A stretch of DNA of 8,292 bases from Bacillota bacterium (GCA_023392755.1 JAEWNM010000301.1:1-8292); one strand, 5' to 3'. Positions 1-5,291 are shown, numbered from the stretch's first letter. The notes: generated from the letters alone by a model not told the origin. Program-made: numbers and translations.

Positions 1-217
1 GGGTGAGGGTGTGCACCGCCACCTCATGGCCGCGATACACCTTCCGGGCCTTGTCAAGGCTCAGGCACCGCCCCTTCTCATCCCCCAAAAGGGCGGAATT
101 TACGTTGAAGGTGCATAACATGTGATGGCGGCGGAACATGTCTGCCAGCCGCTCGTCCTGCCATACGCCGTCGTCGTAGCTGAAGGTCAGCGCTTTGCGT
201 TTTCCGTTCCAGTTCAT
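1..217 (-). CDS. Polysaccharide deacetylase (NodB-type), N-terminal fragment
   Basis: The gene starts at the ATG read from 217 and runs off the left edge, leaving 72 codons. Seen in the sequence: the motif LTFSYDDG at residues 10-17, which matches the TFDDG motif 1 of carbohydrate esterase family 4, and GHEVAVHTLT at 63-72, which matches motif 2 (S/T-x-x-x-H, first metal-ligand His at 69). The second motif-2 histidine would fall just outside the window. In this family the conserved Asp pair and the two histidines bind a divalent metal and remove N-acetyl groups from chitin-like or peptidoglycan sugars. The substrate cannot be told here. A ribosome binding site AAAGGAAG lies at 226-233, eight bases from the ATG. 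There is no signal peptide before the DDG motif, so this copy begins directly with the catalytic domain and is probably cytoplasmic or exported by other means. The family is secure; the function is general. Confidence 0.88.
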   Translation of the reverse strand, partial: MNWNGKRKALTFSYDDGVWQDERLADMFRRHHMLCTFNVNSALLGDEKGRCLSLDKARKVYRGHEVAVHTLT

Positions 218-266
218 TTTGCATGCTTCCTTTCGCCGGGAATATAACCGCGGGCATCTTTCCTGT

Positions 267-295
267 ATGGTACAGCGGGATGCGGGCTTCGTCAA
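267..295 (-). promoter_or_regulatory. Candidate promoter for the deacetylase gene
   Basis: Read on the minus strand, a TTGACG -35 element (290-295) is followed after 17 bases by TACCAT (267-272) as -10. Transcription would begin near 260 and give a leader of roughly 40 bases. The -35 matches the consensus at five of six positions and the -10 at four. Confidence 0.4.
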
Positions 296-429
296 GCGCG
301 GCCTGCAGGCGTCAGATGGGCTTGAGCGTTATTCCCCATACGGGTTTTTTACAAATGGGTGCGGTAAGGAGAAATTTCGCAAAAAGCCTCCTTCCCGCTG
401 GTCTTTCATGCGGTCCCGTCCTCCCTTCG

Positions 430-456
430 TTGCATTCCCGTCCTTTCAGGTATAAT
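430..456 (+). promoter_or_regulatory. Promoter candidate with perfect TATAAT -10
   Basis: A perfect TATAAT lies at 451-456. The best -35 words are TTGCAT at 430-435 with a short 15-base spacer, or TCGTTG at 428-433 with a 17-base spacer. Transcription would start near 463, just before the ribosome binding site GGAGGA (475-480) of an 18-codon frame, and would continue into the araC gene about 200 bases on. The -10 is convincing; the -35 is not. Confidence 0.45.
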
Positions 457-485
457 GGAAGAAAGATTTTGTGCGGAGGAATCAT

Positions 486-542
486 ATGGACAGGCATGCT
501 TCAAAGAGATGGCGTCCGAAGGCGCGGAATCCTTCTCTTTGA
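486..542 (+). CDS. Possible 18-residue small ORF / leader peptide
   Basis: ATG at 486 opens a frame that encodes MDRHASKRWRPKARNPSL and stops with TGA at 540-542. It is preceded by GCGGAGGA (473-480), a strong ribosome binding site five bases from the ATG, and by a TATAAT box at 451-456, so promoter, ribosome binding site and start are in order. The peptide is very basic (seven Arg or Lys) and has no run of a single amino acid that would suggest an attenuator. It could be a leader peptide of the araC transcript, a small protein, or the remnant of a gene truncated by decay. I do not recognise it, and the call rests only on signal order and spacing. Confidence 0.25.
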   Translation: MDRHASKRWRPKARNPSL

Positions 543-589
543 ATCAAAATGCCTAGAATGCGGCGTTAGCGCGACAGCCCCTGCTTATT

Positions 590-616
590 TATTTGCGCAA
601 TATCTTGCAAGAAATA
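590..616. promoter_or_regulatory. Dyad upstream of araC, candidate operator
   Basis: Two perfect 8-base palindromes, TTGCGCAA (593-600) and CTTGCAAG (604-611), sit one helical turn apart centre to centre. Together they form a larger dyad in which TATTT (590-594) and GCAA (597-600) mirror TTGC (605-608) and AAATA (612-616). The right half overlaps the -35 word of the promoter candidate at 605-633. AraC-family proteins often bind just upstream of or over -35, so this is a reasonable autoregulation site, but that is inference. Confidence 0.3.
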
Positions 617-633
617 CATTCATCCCTTATGGT
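605..633 (+). promoter_or_regulatory. Second promoter candidate for the araC-eamA operon
   Basis: TTGCAA (605-610) and TATGGT (628-633) are separated by 17 bases. Each matches the consensus at four of six positions. Transcription would begin near 640, giving a short leader that still includes the GGAGG at 656-660. It is weaker in its -10 than the upstream TATAAT but better spaced. Confidence 0.35.
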
Positions 634-671
634 AAGGTGGTGATGTACAAAGCTTGGAGGATGTGACCCGC

Positions 672-1526
672 ATGCCGAAGGAAGAAAGAACGGTTTGCTA
701 CGATCCTGACCTGAAGGTGGAGGCTTGCAGGCTTTGCGGAATCATGCAAAAGTTTCCCAACCACTTTCACGGCTATTACGTGATCGGCTATATCAACAAG
801 GGCCGGCGGTACGTGCAGCTAAAAGACAGGGAATTTATCATTGGCCCCGGCGACATGATCATCTTCAATCCAAAGGATGTCCACACCTGCGAACAGGTCG
901 ACGGCACGGCGATGGATTACCACAGTATAAATATACAGCCGGATGTCATGCAAAAAATTGTAAATGAAATCACAGGCCGCGAGTACCTGCCTTATTTTTC
1001 GCAGTCGGTGCTCTTAAACAGTGATCTTGTTTCCTCCCTCCGGGAGCTTCACTGCATGATAACCCTGGAGGCGGCGGATTTCAAAAAGGAGGAGCTGTTC
1101 CTGTTTCTCATTGAACAGCTCCTTTTTGAATGCGACCGGGAGCCTGCCCCGGCCGTGCCCGAGCAGGCCGCGCAGTTTGATTCGGTTTGCAAATACCTGG
1201 AGGACAATTTTTCCAAAACAATCACGCTCAGCGAACTGTGCGCCATGGCGGGCCTGAGCAAATATCATTTCCTGCGCTCCTTTACAAGGCAAAAGGGAAT
1301 CTCCCCCTACAGCTATCTGGAAGCTGTGCGCATCGGCAATGCAAAAGTGTATCTGGAAAAGGGCATGCCGCCCATGGAGGTGGCATACAGGACGGGCTTT
1401 AGCGACCAAAGCCATTTTACAAACTTTTTCAAGAAGCTGATCGGGCTTACGCCCAGGCAATATATGCGCATTTTTATGAAGGAACGCGATGCGCAGGTGC
1501 CAAACGGCAAGGAGAAAGGGCAATGA
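672..1526 (+). CDS. AraC-family transcriptional regulator with N-terminal cupin
   Basis: The protein has 284 residues, the usual length for this family. Residues about 20-95 form a cupin-type sensor domain (HFHGYYVIGYINKG at 31-44, then the GPGDMIIFNPKDVHTCE strand region at 58-74). Residues about 170-270 form the double helix-turn-helix, with LSELCAMAGLSKYHFLRSF as the first and VAYRTGFSDQSHFTNFFKK as the second, ending in the family signature GLTPRQYM. It should bind a small ligand in the cupin and regulate nearby promoters. A start at ATG 672 is preferred because GGAGG at 656-660 lies 11 bases ahead; an in-frame TTG at 654 would add six residues but has a poorer ribosome binding site. The stop overlaps the ATG of the exporter gene (ATGA, 1523-1526), so the two are translationally coupled and the exporter is the likely main target. 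The ligand is unknown. Confidence 0.93.
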   Translation: MPKEERTVCYDPDLKVEACRLCGIMQKFPNHFHGYYVIGYINKGRRYVQLKDREFIIGPGDMIIFNPKDVHTCEQVDGTAMDYHSINIQPDVMQKIVNEITGREYLPYFSQSVLLNSDLVSSLRELHCMITLEAADFKKEELFLFLIEQLLFECDREPAPAVPEQAAQFDSVCKYLEDNFSKTITLSELCAMAGLSKYHFLRSFTRQKGISPYSYLEAVRIGNAKVYLEKGMPPMEVAYRTGFSDQSHFTNFFKKLIGLTPRQYMRIFMKERDAQVPNGKEKGQ

Positions 1527-2440
1527 ACTCAAAACGCGCCACTGCCATGGGCCATCTTTCGGCCTTGCTGTCCATCATCATCTGGGGCTCCACCTATATT
1601 TCCACCAAAATCCTGCTGGTGGATTTCAAACCCCTGGAAATATTGGTGTGCCGTTTCACCATCGGTTACGTTACGCTGTTTCTGGCGCACCCGCGCGCCG
1701 TCAAAACAAAGGGCTGGAAAGAGGAACTGCTTTTTGCCCTGGCCGGCCTGTGCGGCGTTACGCTGTACTTTCTGCTGGAAAACATCGCATTGACTTATAC
1801 GTTGGCCTCCAATGTGGGGATCATCGTGTCCATGGCGCCGTTTTTCACGGCGGTGCTGTCCCACTTTCTGTTAAAGGGTGAAGGGTTCAGACCCCAGTTT
1901 TTTCTGGGATTCATTGTTGCCCTTGCAGGCATATTTTTGATCGGGTACAACGCCAATGAGGTGCTGCGCCTAAACCCCCTGGGGGATATACTGGCCTTGC
2001 TGGCGGCCTTCGCCTTTGCGCTCTACTCCGTTCTCATGCGCAAAGTTCAAGGTCTTGGGTATCACACCATAGGCAGCACCCGCAGGATATTTTTCTACGG
2101 GCTTCTGTTCATGGTACCCGCGGCGTTTCGCATGGAATTCACACTGAACCTGCAAAGGCTTGCAAACGCTTCGAACCTGTTCAATATGCTGTTCCTGGGG
2201 CTTATGGCCTCCGCGATGTGCTTTGTTATATGGAATTGGGCCGTCGGCATTCTGGGTGCCGTAAAGACTACGCTGTACATCTATATCGTGCCTGTGGTCA
2301 CCATACTCACCGCCGCGATGATCCTTAATGAAACAATCACGCCCATCGCCCTGCTCGGCGCTTCCCTTACCTTTTTGGGCATGTTTATTGCGCAGCGCAG
2401 GGCCAGACCCGCCCCACGCGGGGCGGAACAGCCCTCATGA
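1523..2440 (+). CDS. EamA/DMT-family transporter, ten predicted helices
   Basis: The 305-residue protein is a typical drug/metabolite transporter superfamily member with two EamA repeats, about residues 10-140 and 150-290. Seen directly: the repeat-1 opening WGSTYISTKILL (21-32), strongly hydrophobic segments throughout, a repeat-1 end resembling GIFLIGYN and a repeat-2 end resembling GMFIAQRR, followed by a short basic and hydrophilic tail. Ten membrane helices fit the length. DMT proteins of this type usually export amino acids, metabolites or toxic compounds by proton antiport; the substrate cannot be inferred from sequence. The start overlaps the stop of the araC gene by four bases and has the purine-rich ribosome binding site GGAGAAAGGG (1511-1520), so it is translated from the same message. 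Regulator plus exporter in one coupled unit suggests export of the molecule sensed by the cupin domain. Confidence 0.92.
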   Translation: MNSKRATAMGHLSALLSIIIWGSTYISTKILLVDFKPLEILVCRFTIGYVTLFLAHPRAVKTKGWKEELLFALAGLCGVTLYFLLENIALTYTLASNVGIIVSMAPFFTAVLSHFLLKGEGFRPQFFLGFIVALAGIFLIGYNANEVLRLNPLGDILALLAAFAFALYSVLMRKVQGLGYHTIGSTRRIFFYGLLFMVPAAFRMEFTLNLQRLANASNLFNMLFLGLMASAMCFVIWNWAVGILGAVKTTLYIYIVPVVTILTAAMILNETITPIALLGASLTFLGMFIAQRRARPAPRGAEQPS

Positions 2441-2480
2441 GCCGGCGGATGGCCCTTAAAAAGGAACCGGGCCTAAACCC

Positions 2481-2509
2481 TTGACAGCCCGGCGGGTTTG
2501 TGCTACCGT
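2481..2509 (+). promoter_or_regulatory. Promoter of mrp, overlapped by interleaved dyads
   Basis: A perfect TTGACA (2481-2486) is followed after 17 bases by TACCGT (2504-2509), with TG at 2501-2502 forming an extended -10. Transcription would start near 2516, 100 bases before the mrp ATG. The -35 is surrounded by two interleaved inverted repeats: CCGGGC (2467-2472) with GCCCGG (2487-2492), and AAACCC (2475-2480) with GGGTTT (2494-2499). These could be an operator or the terminator region of the upstream eamA gene. Confidence 0.6.
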
Positions 2510-2514
2510 GCAGT

Positions 2515-2578
2515 CGGGGAAGATATGACCGGCATTTTTTACCGCTTCCCCGCGCTATGCCCCGCTCTCGGGAAATAG
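2515..2578 (+). promoter_or_regulatory. Two hairpins in the mrp leader
   Basis: The predicted mrp leader begins almost exactly with a perfect 8-bp stem, CGGGGAAG (2515-2522) pairing with CTTCCCCG (2545-2552), capped by a 22-base loop that can form a short inner helix (CGG 2530-2532 with CCG 2542-2544). A second hairpin follows: CTAT (2555-2558) with ATAG (2575-2578) and CCCG (2561-2564) with CGGG (2569-2572), separated by a symmetric internal loop and closed by a CTCT tetraloop. Neither is followed by a T run. They may stabilise the mRNA end or be regulatory; I do not recognise a known riboswitch. Confidence 0.45.
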
Positions 2579-2615
2579 GCACCCGCTTACTTAATCCCCA
2601 AAGGAGGACCCGTAA

Positions 2616-3452
2616 ATGCCCGATAACTGCACATCCGACTGCTCCGCCTGCAAGGCGGACTGCGAATCCAGAAAAAAGCCCGCCAGCTTTCAGGAAAAAC
2701 CCCACGAGCTGAGCCGCATCAAAAAGGTGATCGGCGTTGTCAGCGGCAAGGGCGGCGTAGGCAAATCCATGGTCACGTCGCTTCTGGCAGTGGCGCTTGG
2801 GCGGCTGGGCTATAAAGCCGCCATCCTGGACGCGGACATCACCGGCCCGTCCATCCCCAGGGCCTTTGGCCTCAATGAAAGGGCGTCCGGCAGCGATATC
2901 GGCCTGTTCCCCGTGGTTTCCTCCACGGGCATCCCGGTCATGTCCCTGAACCTTCTTACGGATAACGACACCGATCCTGTGGTGTGGCGCGGGCCTATTA
3001 TCGCCGGTACGGTCAAGCAGTTCTGGACCGACGTCATCTGGGGCGATGTGGACTTTATGTTTGTGGATATGCCTCCGGGAACGGGGGATGTGCCCCTGAC
3101 CGTGTTCCAGTCGCTGCCGGTTAACGGCATTGTGCTGGTGACCACGCCCCAGGAGCTGGTGACCATGATCGTTGAAAAGGCCGCCCGCATGGCGGATATG
3201 ATGCATGTGCCCATACTTGCACTGGTGGAGAACATGAGCTACGCCGTCTGCCCCGACTGCGGAAAGGAAATCCGCCTGTTCGGCGAAAGCCGCGGCGAGG
3301 AGACAGCCAAGAAGTACAGCATTGATACCTTCGACCGCCTGCCCATGGACCCGGCCCTTTCCGCCGCCTGCGACCAGGGCCGCATCGAGTGGGCCCAGGG
3401 CAACTATTTGCAAAACGTGGCCGCGAAGCTTGCGCAAATGGGAAAGGGCTGA
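2616..3452 (+). CDS. mrp: Mrp/NBP35-family Fe-S cluster carrier ATPase
   Basis: The 278-residue protein is a P-loop NTPase of the Mrp/ApbC/NBP35 branch of the MinD-like family. Seen in order: an N-terminal cysteine cluster C5, C9, C12, C16 (CTSDCSACKADC), the deviant Walker A GKGGVGKS at 44-51, the LDADITGPSIPRAFG segment at 71-85, the DMPPGTGD Walker B region at 151-158, and the C-terminal CPDC pair at 212-215 after VENMSYAV. In this family the CxxC pair bridges a [4Fe-4S] cluster in the dimer, and the protein delivers clusters to apo-enzymes in the cytoplasm. The N-terminal cysteines resemble the NBP35 type, which can bind a second cluster, although their spacing (Cx3Cx2Cx3C) is tighter than in eukaryotic NBP35. 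AAGGAGG at 2601-2607 lies eight bases before the ATG. The gene has its own promoter and is followed by mntP with a separate one. Confidence 0.95.
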   Translation: MPDNCTSDCSACKADCESRKKPASFQEKPHELSRIKKVIGVVSGKGGVGKSMVTSLLAVALGRLGYKAAILDADITGPSIPRAFGLNERASGSDIGLFPVVSSTGIPVMSLNLLTDNDTDPVVWRGPIIAGTVKQFWTDVIWGDVDFMFVDMPPGTGDVPLTVFQSLPVNGIVLVTTPQELVTMIVEKAARMADMMHVPILALVENMSYAVCPDCGKEIRLFGESRGEETAKKYSIDTFDRLPMDPALSAACDQGRIEWAQGNYLQNVAAKLAQMGKG

Positions 3453-3489
3453 TTTTGCCCGTCACGCCTGCGTATGACCGCCATTCACA

Positions 3490-3519
3490 TTGACAAGCCC
3501 TGGACAACCATGCTATACT
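3490..3519 (+). promoter_or_regulatory. Strong promoter of the mntP riboswitch transcript
   Basis: TTGACA (3490-3495), an 18-base spacer and TATACT (3514-3519) with TG at 3511-3512 form a near-consensus extended -10 promoter. Transcription is expected at about 3526, which is the first base of the aptamer's P1 helix. It is the best promoter in the window. Confidence 0.8.
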
Positions 3520-3525
3520 ACGCCT

Positions 3526-3622
3526 GTTCATGGGGGAGTAATTGGCGCGTTTGCGCGGCAAGTCAACATACTGGCGCAGCGTGTACGCGCCTGGCTTGTC
3601 TGAAATAATGAGACTCATGTAC
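3526..3622 (+). promoter_or_regulatory. yybP-ykoY manganese riboswitch aptamer
   Basis: The leader of mntP carries the hallmarks of the yybP-ykoY Mn2+ aptamer: GGGGAGTA (3533-3540) as the first metal-binding loop and CAACATACT (3564-3572) as the second. Helices that can be drawn by hand are P1, GTTCATGGG (3526-3534) with CTCATGTAC (3614-3622) with one mismatch and one wobble; a GCGC/GCGC hairpin at 3545-3556; GGCAAG (3557-3562) with CTTGTC (3595-3600); and GGCGC (3573-3577) with GCGCC (3587-3591). The class is known to sense Mn2+ and to control manganese exporters. Because the P1 3' strand is also the 5' arm of the following terminator, Mn2+ binding should prevent termination, an ON switch. 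The gene downstream is mntP, which fits. Confidence 0.92.
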
Positions 3623-3653
3623 GGCTTTATGCGCTGTACATGGGTCTTTTTTT
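3611..3653 (+). terminator. Riboswitch-controlled intrinsic terminator before mntP
   Basis: AGACTCATGTAC (3611-3622) pairs with GTACATGGGTCT (3636-3647), a 12-bp stem with one G-U wobble and a 13-base loop, followed by a run of seven T (3647-3653). The 5' arm shares nine bases with the 3' strand of aptamer helix P1, so the two structures exclude each other. This is the expression platform of the riboswitch. Confidence 0.92.
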
Positions 3654-3695
3654 GCGGAAGCGGCCATGCTATTTTATCAATGGGGAGTGGCGCGG

Positions 3696-4262
3696 ATGGG
3701 ATTGGCGGAGCTTTTTGTGCTGGCGGTGGGGCTGTCGATGGATGCTTTCGCGGTGGCGCTGTGCAAGGGACTGTGCATGCGGCGCATGGACAGGCGGCAG
3801 GGGCTTGTCATAGCGGCGTTCTTCGGCGGCTTCCAGGCGCTGATGCCGCTGGCCGGCTGGTTTCTGGGCAGGCAGTTTGAAAGCTATATCACATCCTTCG
3901 ACCACTGGATCGCCTTCGGGCTGCTTTCCATCATCGGCGCAAGCATGCTCAGGGAAGCCTTTTCCAAGGAAGAGGAGGTGGACTGCTGCAACGACAAGCA
4001 GGATATCAAAGGGCTGTTTCTGCTGGCCGTCGCCACCAGCATCGATGCGCTGGCGGTGGGCGTCACCTTCGCTTTTTTGCAGGTGAATATACTAAGAGCA
4101 GTATCCCTGATCGGCGTTACCACGTTTTTGCTTTCCTTTGCCGGCGTGTGGGCGGGCTTCCGCTTCGGCCTGAAATATCAAAAAAAGGCCCAGTTGGCAG
4201 GCGGAGCGGTGCTCATCCTGATGGGCCTTAAAATATTGCTGGACCATTTGGGCGCTGTGTAA
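3696..4262 (+). CDS. mntP: MntP-family manganese efflux pump
   Basis: The 188-residue protein exports Mn2+ across the cytoplasmic membrane. Two internal repeats are visible, each with the acidic signature of the family: GLSMDAFAVAL around Asp16 and ATSIDALAVGVTFAFLQVN around Asp117. The second block is almost diagnostic for MntP. A DHWIAFGLL segment (69-77) and six hydrophobic helices are also in place, with an acidic, cysteine-containing loop (EEEVDCCND, 92-100) between the repeats. The start at ATG 3696 is chosen over an in-frame ATG at 3666 because GGGGAG (3682-3687) lies eight bases ahead and because 188 residues is the length of Escherichia coli MntP; the upstream ATG would add ten residues unlike the family. 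Expression is expected to rise with Mn2+ through the yybP-ykoY riboswitch directly upstream. Confidence 0.95.
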   Translation: MGLAELFVLAVGLSMDAFAVALCKGLCMRRMDRRQGLVIAAFFGGFQALMPLAGWFLGRQFESYITSFDHWIAFGLLSIIGASMLREAFSKEEEVDCCNDKQDIKGLFLLAVATSIDALAVGVTFAFLQVNILRAVSLIGVTTFLLSFAGVWAGFRFGLKYQKKAQLAGGAVLILMGLKILLDHLGAV

Positions 4263-4465
4263 CGCTACAGGCTGCACGAAGGCGGCCGCTTCAACGCCTT
4301 GTTCCGAAGGTCCAGGGCTCCGAAGCCGAAGCGCCGCCAGGGGCGGATGAAGTGAGGCGAAGGAGGCTGGCAAAACAAGCAATGCGAATGGCAGTGAGCA
4401 GTGCGACGATTGAGCCAGATGGGCAGGAAAGCCCTGGTCGTGCCCGCAGGCACGAAACCTCAATC
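4263..4465. other. Convergent spacer between mntP and the DUF3298 gene
   Basis: This spacer separates two convergent genes and should contain both 3' ends. It holds the first copy of a 38-bp repeat (4265-4302). It also has a GC-rich hairpin CCGCC/GGCGG around 4332-4350 and a clean hairpin TCGTGCC (4438-4444) with GGCACGA (4449-4455). None is followed by a T run on either strand, so I see no standard intrinsic terminator. A 62-codon minus-strand frame across it has no supporting signals. Confidence 0.5.
4265..4302 (-). repeat. 38-bp repeat, downstream copy of the DUF3298 gene 3' end
   Basis: This segment matches 4466-4503 at 33 of 38 positions, in the same orientation and 201 bases apart. Read on the minus strand it encodes KALKRPPSCSL and a TAG stop, the same as the last residues and stop of the DUF3298 gene. 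Either the gene's 3' end was partly duplicated, or both segments are ends of an interspersed repeat, one of which now supplies the C-terminus of the protein. Confidence 0.75.
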
Positions 4466-4503
4466 CTATAGGCTGCACGAGGGCGGCCTTTTCAGCGCCT
4501 TGT
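4466..4503 (-). repeat. 38-bp repeat, copy inside the DUF3298 gene
   Basis: This is the partner of 4265-4302. It covers the stop codon and the last 11 codons of the DUF3298 gene. The five differences from the other copy include changes that leave the encoded KALKRPPSCSL peptide unchanged. Confidence 0.75.
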
Positions 4504-5152
4504 AGGGAATGGTGAATTCCACAATGCCCGTGGCGTAGGGTGCTATGTCATATTGCTGATAGTAGATCACCAGTCCGCAGGGGGACAGGAAGTAGCTTTG
4601 CGGGTTGAACCGCTCCACAATCAGCTTTCGGTAATCCTCAAAATAGATGGGGTTTTCCGCATAATTCTTGTCGGCCTGCTTCAGGATCAGCCCCAGAATC
4701 AGCTGCTGGTAGTTGGAGCCCGGCGCGAAGAAGCTGGAAAGGGGCACCATCGTCCCTGTGCGCAGGTTCCATGTGTCCGAGTAGCGCAGCGTGTTGGGGT
4801 GCGCCCCGCCGGTGTACTCGTACTGGTCCCTGTACATGCTCAGATAGCAATCCTGGTTGTAGGTCACCTTATAGTAGAGCCCCGCCCCGAAGGGGTTGAA
4901 GGGAAAGCCCTCCTCCGTGGCATACCGGTATGTTTCCACGGCGTTTTCATACAGCGTGGTGGAGGCGTAGCTGTTCAGGTCGTCCACCTGCATCGAAATG
5001 CGGCTGTTGATGGCTGTTTCCACGGGGCCGCCCCCCGGAAGCCGCACCGTAAAGTAGCGGTTTTCTACGGAGAGCACCAGGACGCCCTCATATGTATAAT
5101 CCTGATTCTGTTCCCGTGGCACGATGGTGGCGCTTATGTTTTGCGTCGGCAT
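4466..5152 (-). CDS. DUF4163/DUF3298 (PdaC/RsiV-like) domain protein
   Basis: The 228-residue protein joins an N-terminal PdaC-type domain (DUF4163, about residues 5-120) to a C-terminal DUF3298/RsiV-like domain (about 125-220). The best evidence is EYTGGAHPNTLRYSDTWNLRTG (112-133, with the hallmark TGGAH), the LSSFF segment and the closing strand GIVEFTIPY (209-217). These domains occur in the anti-sigma factor RsiV, where the region binds lysozyme, and in peptidoglycan deacetylase PdaC, so a surface-binding role is plausible. Unlike RsiV, this protein has no visible signal peptide or membrane helix, so its location is uncertain. The start at 5152 has GGGAGGG (5159-5165) six bases ahead; the ATG at 5158 would abut it. 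The last 11 residues are shared with a repeat copy downstream and may be repeat-derived. It may form an envelope-related pair with the membrane protein upstream, but they are about 160 bases apart. Confidence 0.8.
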   Translation of the reverse strand: MPTQNISATIVPREQNQDYTYEGVLVLSVENRYFTVRLPGGGPVETAINSRISMQVDDLNSYASTTLYENAVETYRYATEEGFPFNPFGAGLYYKVTYNQDCYLSMYRDQYEYTGGAHPNTLRYSDTWNLRTGTMVPLSSFFAPGSNYQQLILGLILKQADKNYAENPIYFEDYRKLIVERFNPQSYFLSPCGLVIYYQQYDIAPYATGIVEFTIPYKALKRPPSCSL

Positions 5153-5215
5153 GTTCATCCCTCCCGCTGTAAGCTTATGCCGCGCGGGGAGATTGGTGAC
5201 AGGCGGCTTTTGTCA

Positions 5216-5279
5216 AAGCGCGCCCCCGGCTTTGTCAGCCACTTTGTTGACACACTAAGCGCGCCCCCGTCTTTGTCAG
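5216..5279. repeat. Two copies of a 23-bp repeat with a 41-base period
   Basis: AAGCGCGCCCCCG followed by GCTTTGTCAG (5216-5238) recurs at 5257-5279 with a single change. The DNA between the copies is the CAGCCACTTTGTTGA segment that also occurs near 7686. Short GTCAAAG, CTTTGTC and TTGACA words recur throughout 5196-5279, so this looks like a small composite repeat rather than unique spacer. Confidence 0.7.
5236..5255. repeat. 20-bp interspersed repeat, copy 1
   Basis: CAGCCACTTTGTTGACACAC here and the sequence at 7686-7705 agree at 19 of 20 positions. In the other copy this sequence is the right arm of a perfect 13-bp hairpin; here the left arm is absent and only a weaker TGTCA/TGACA pairing is left. 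Confidence 0.6.
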
Positions 5280-5291
5280 GGGCGCGCTTTT
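5257..5291 (+). terminator. GC-rich hairpin with TTTT tail, possible terminator
   Basis: AAGCGCGCCCC (5257-5267) pairs perfectly with GGGGCGCGCTT (5279-5289), an 11-bp stem with an 11-base loop, and on the plus strand TTTT (5288-5291) follows. No plus-strand gene ends nearby. On the minus strand it lies 21 bases after the stop of the small coiled-coil gene but is followed only by TT, so it would be a weak terminator there. It overlaps the 41-base-period repeat and may simply be part of that element. Confidence 0.4.

Larger units (their letters stand above)
218..671. other. Long spacer between divergent deacetylase and araC genes
   Basis: This 454-base spacer contains no convincing large gene. 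Its parts are listed separately: a leftward promoter candidate at 267-295, a rightward promoter with a perfect TATAAT at 430-456, an 18-codon reading frame with a good ribosome binding site at 486-542, a dyad at 590-616 and a second rightward promoter candidate at 605-633. I see nothing interpretable between 296 and 429. A seven-codon frame (ATG at 643, stop at 664-666) also overlaps the start region of the araC gene. Confidence 0.6.

Noticed and set aside
195..666. Overlapping plus-strand frames of 86 and 147 codons left of araC
   Set aside because: They begin inside or just before the deacetylase start, lack ribosome binding sites and have no recognisable domain or sensible hydropathy.
2385..3437. 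A 350-codon minus-strand frame opposite mrp
   Set aside because: It lies entirely over the clearly coding mrp gene and the end of the eamA gene, has a His/Arg/Gly-rich composition typical of antisense frames in G+C-rich DNA, and shows no recognisable domain.
4265..4453. A 62-codon minus-strand frame ending in KALKRPPSCSL
   Set aside because: Only its last 11 codons match anything, namely the repeated 3' end of the neighbouring gene. There is no supported start, so it is better described as a repeat copy.
4438..4455. Terminator hairpin TCGTGCC/GGCACGA between convergent genes
   Set aside because: The stem is good but no T run follows on either strand, so it is noted only as a hairpin.
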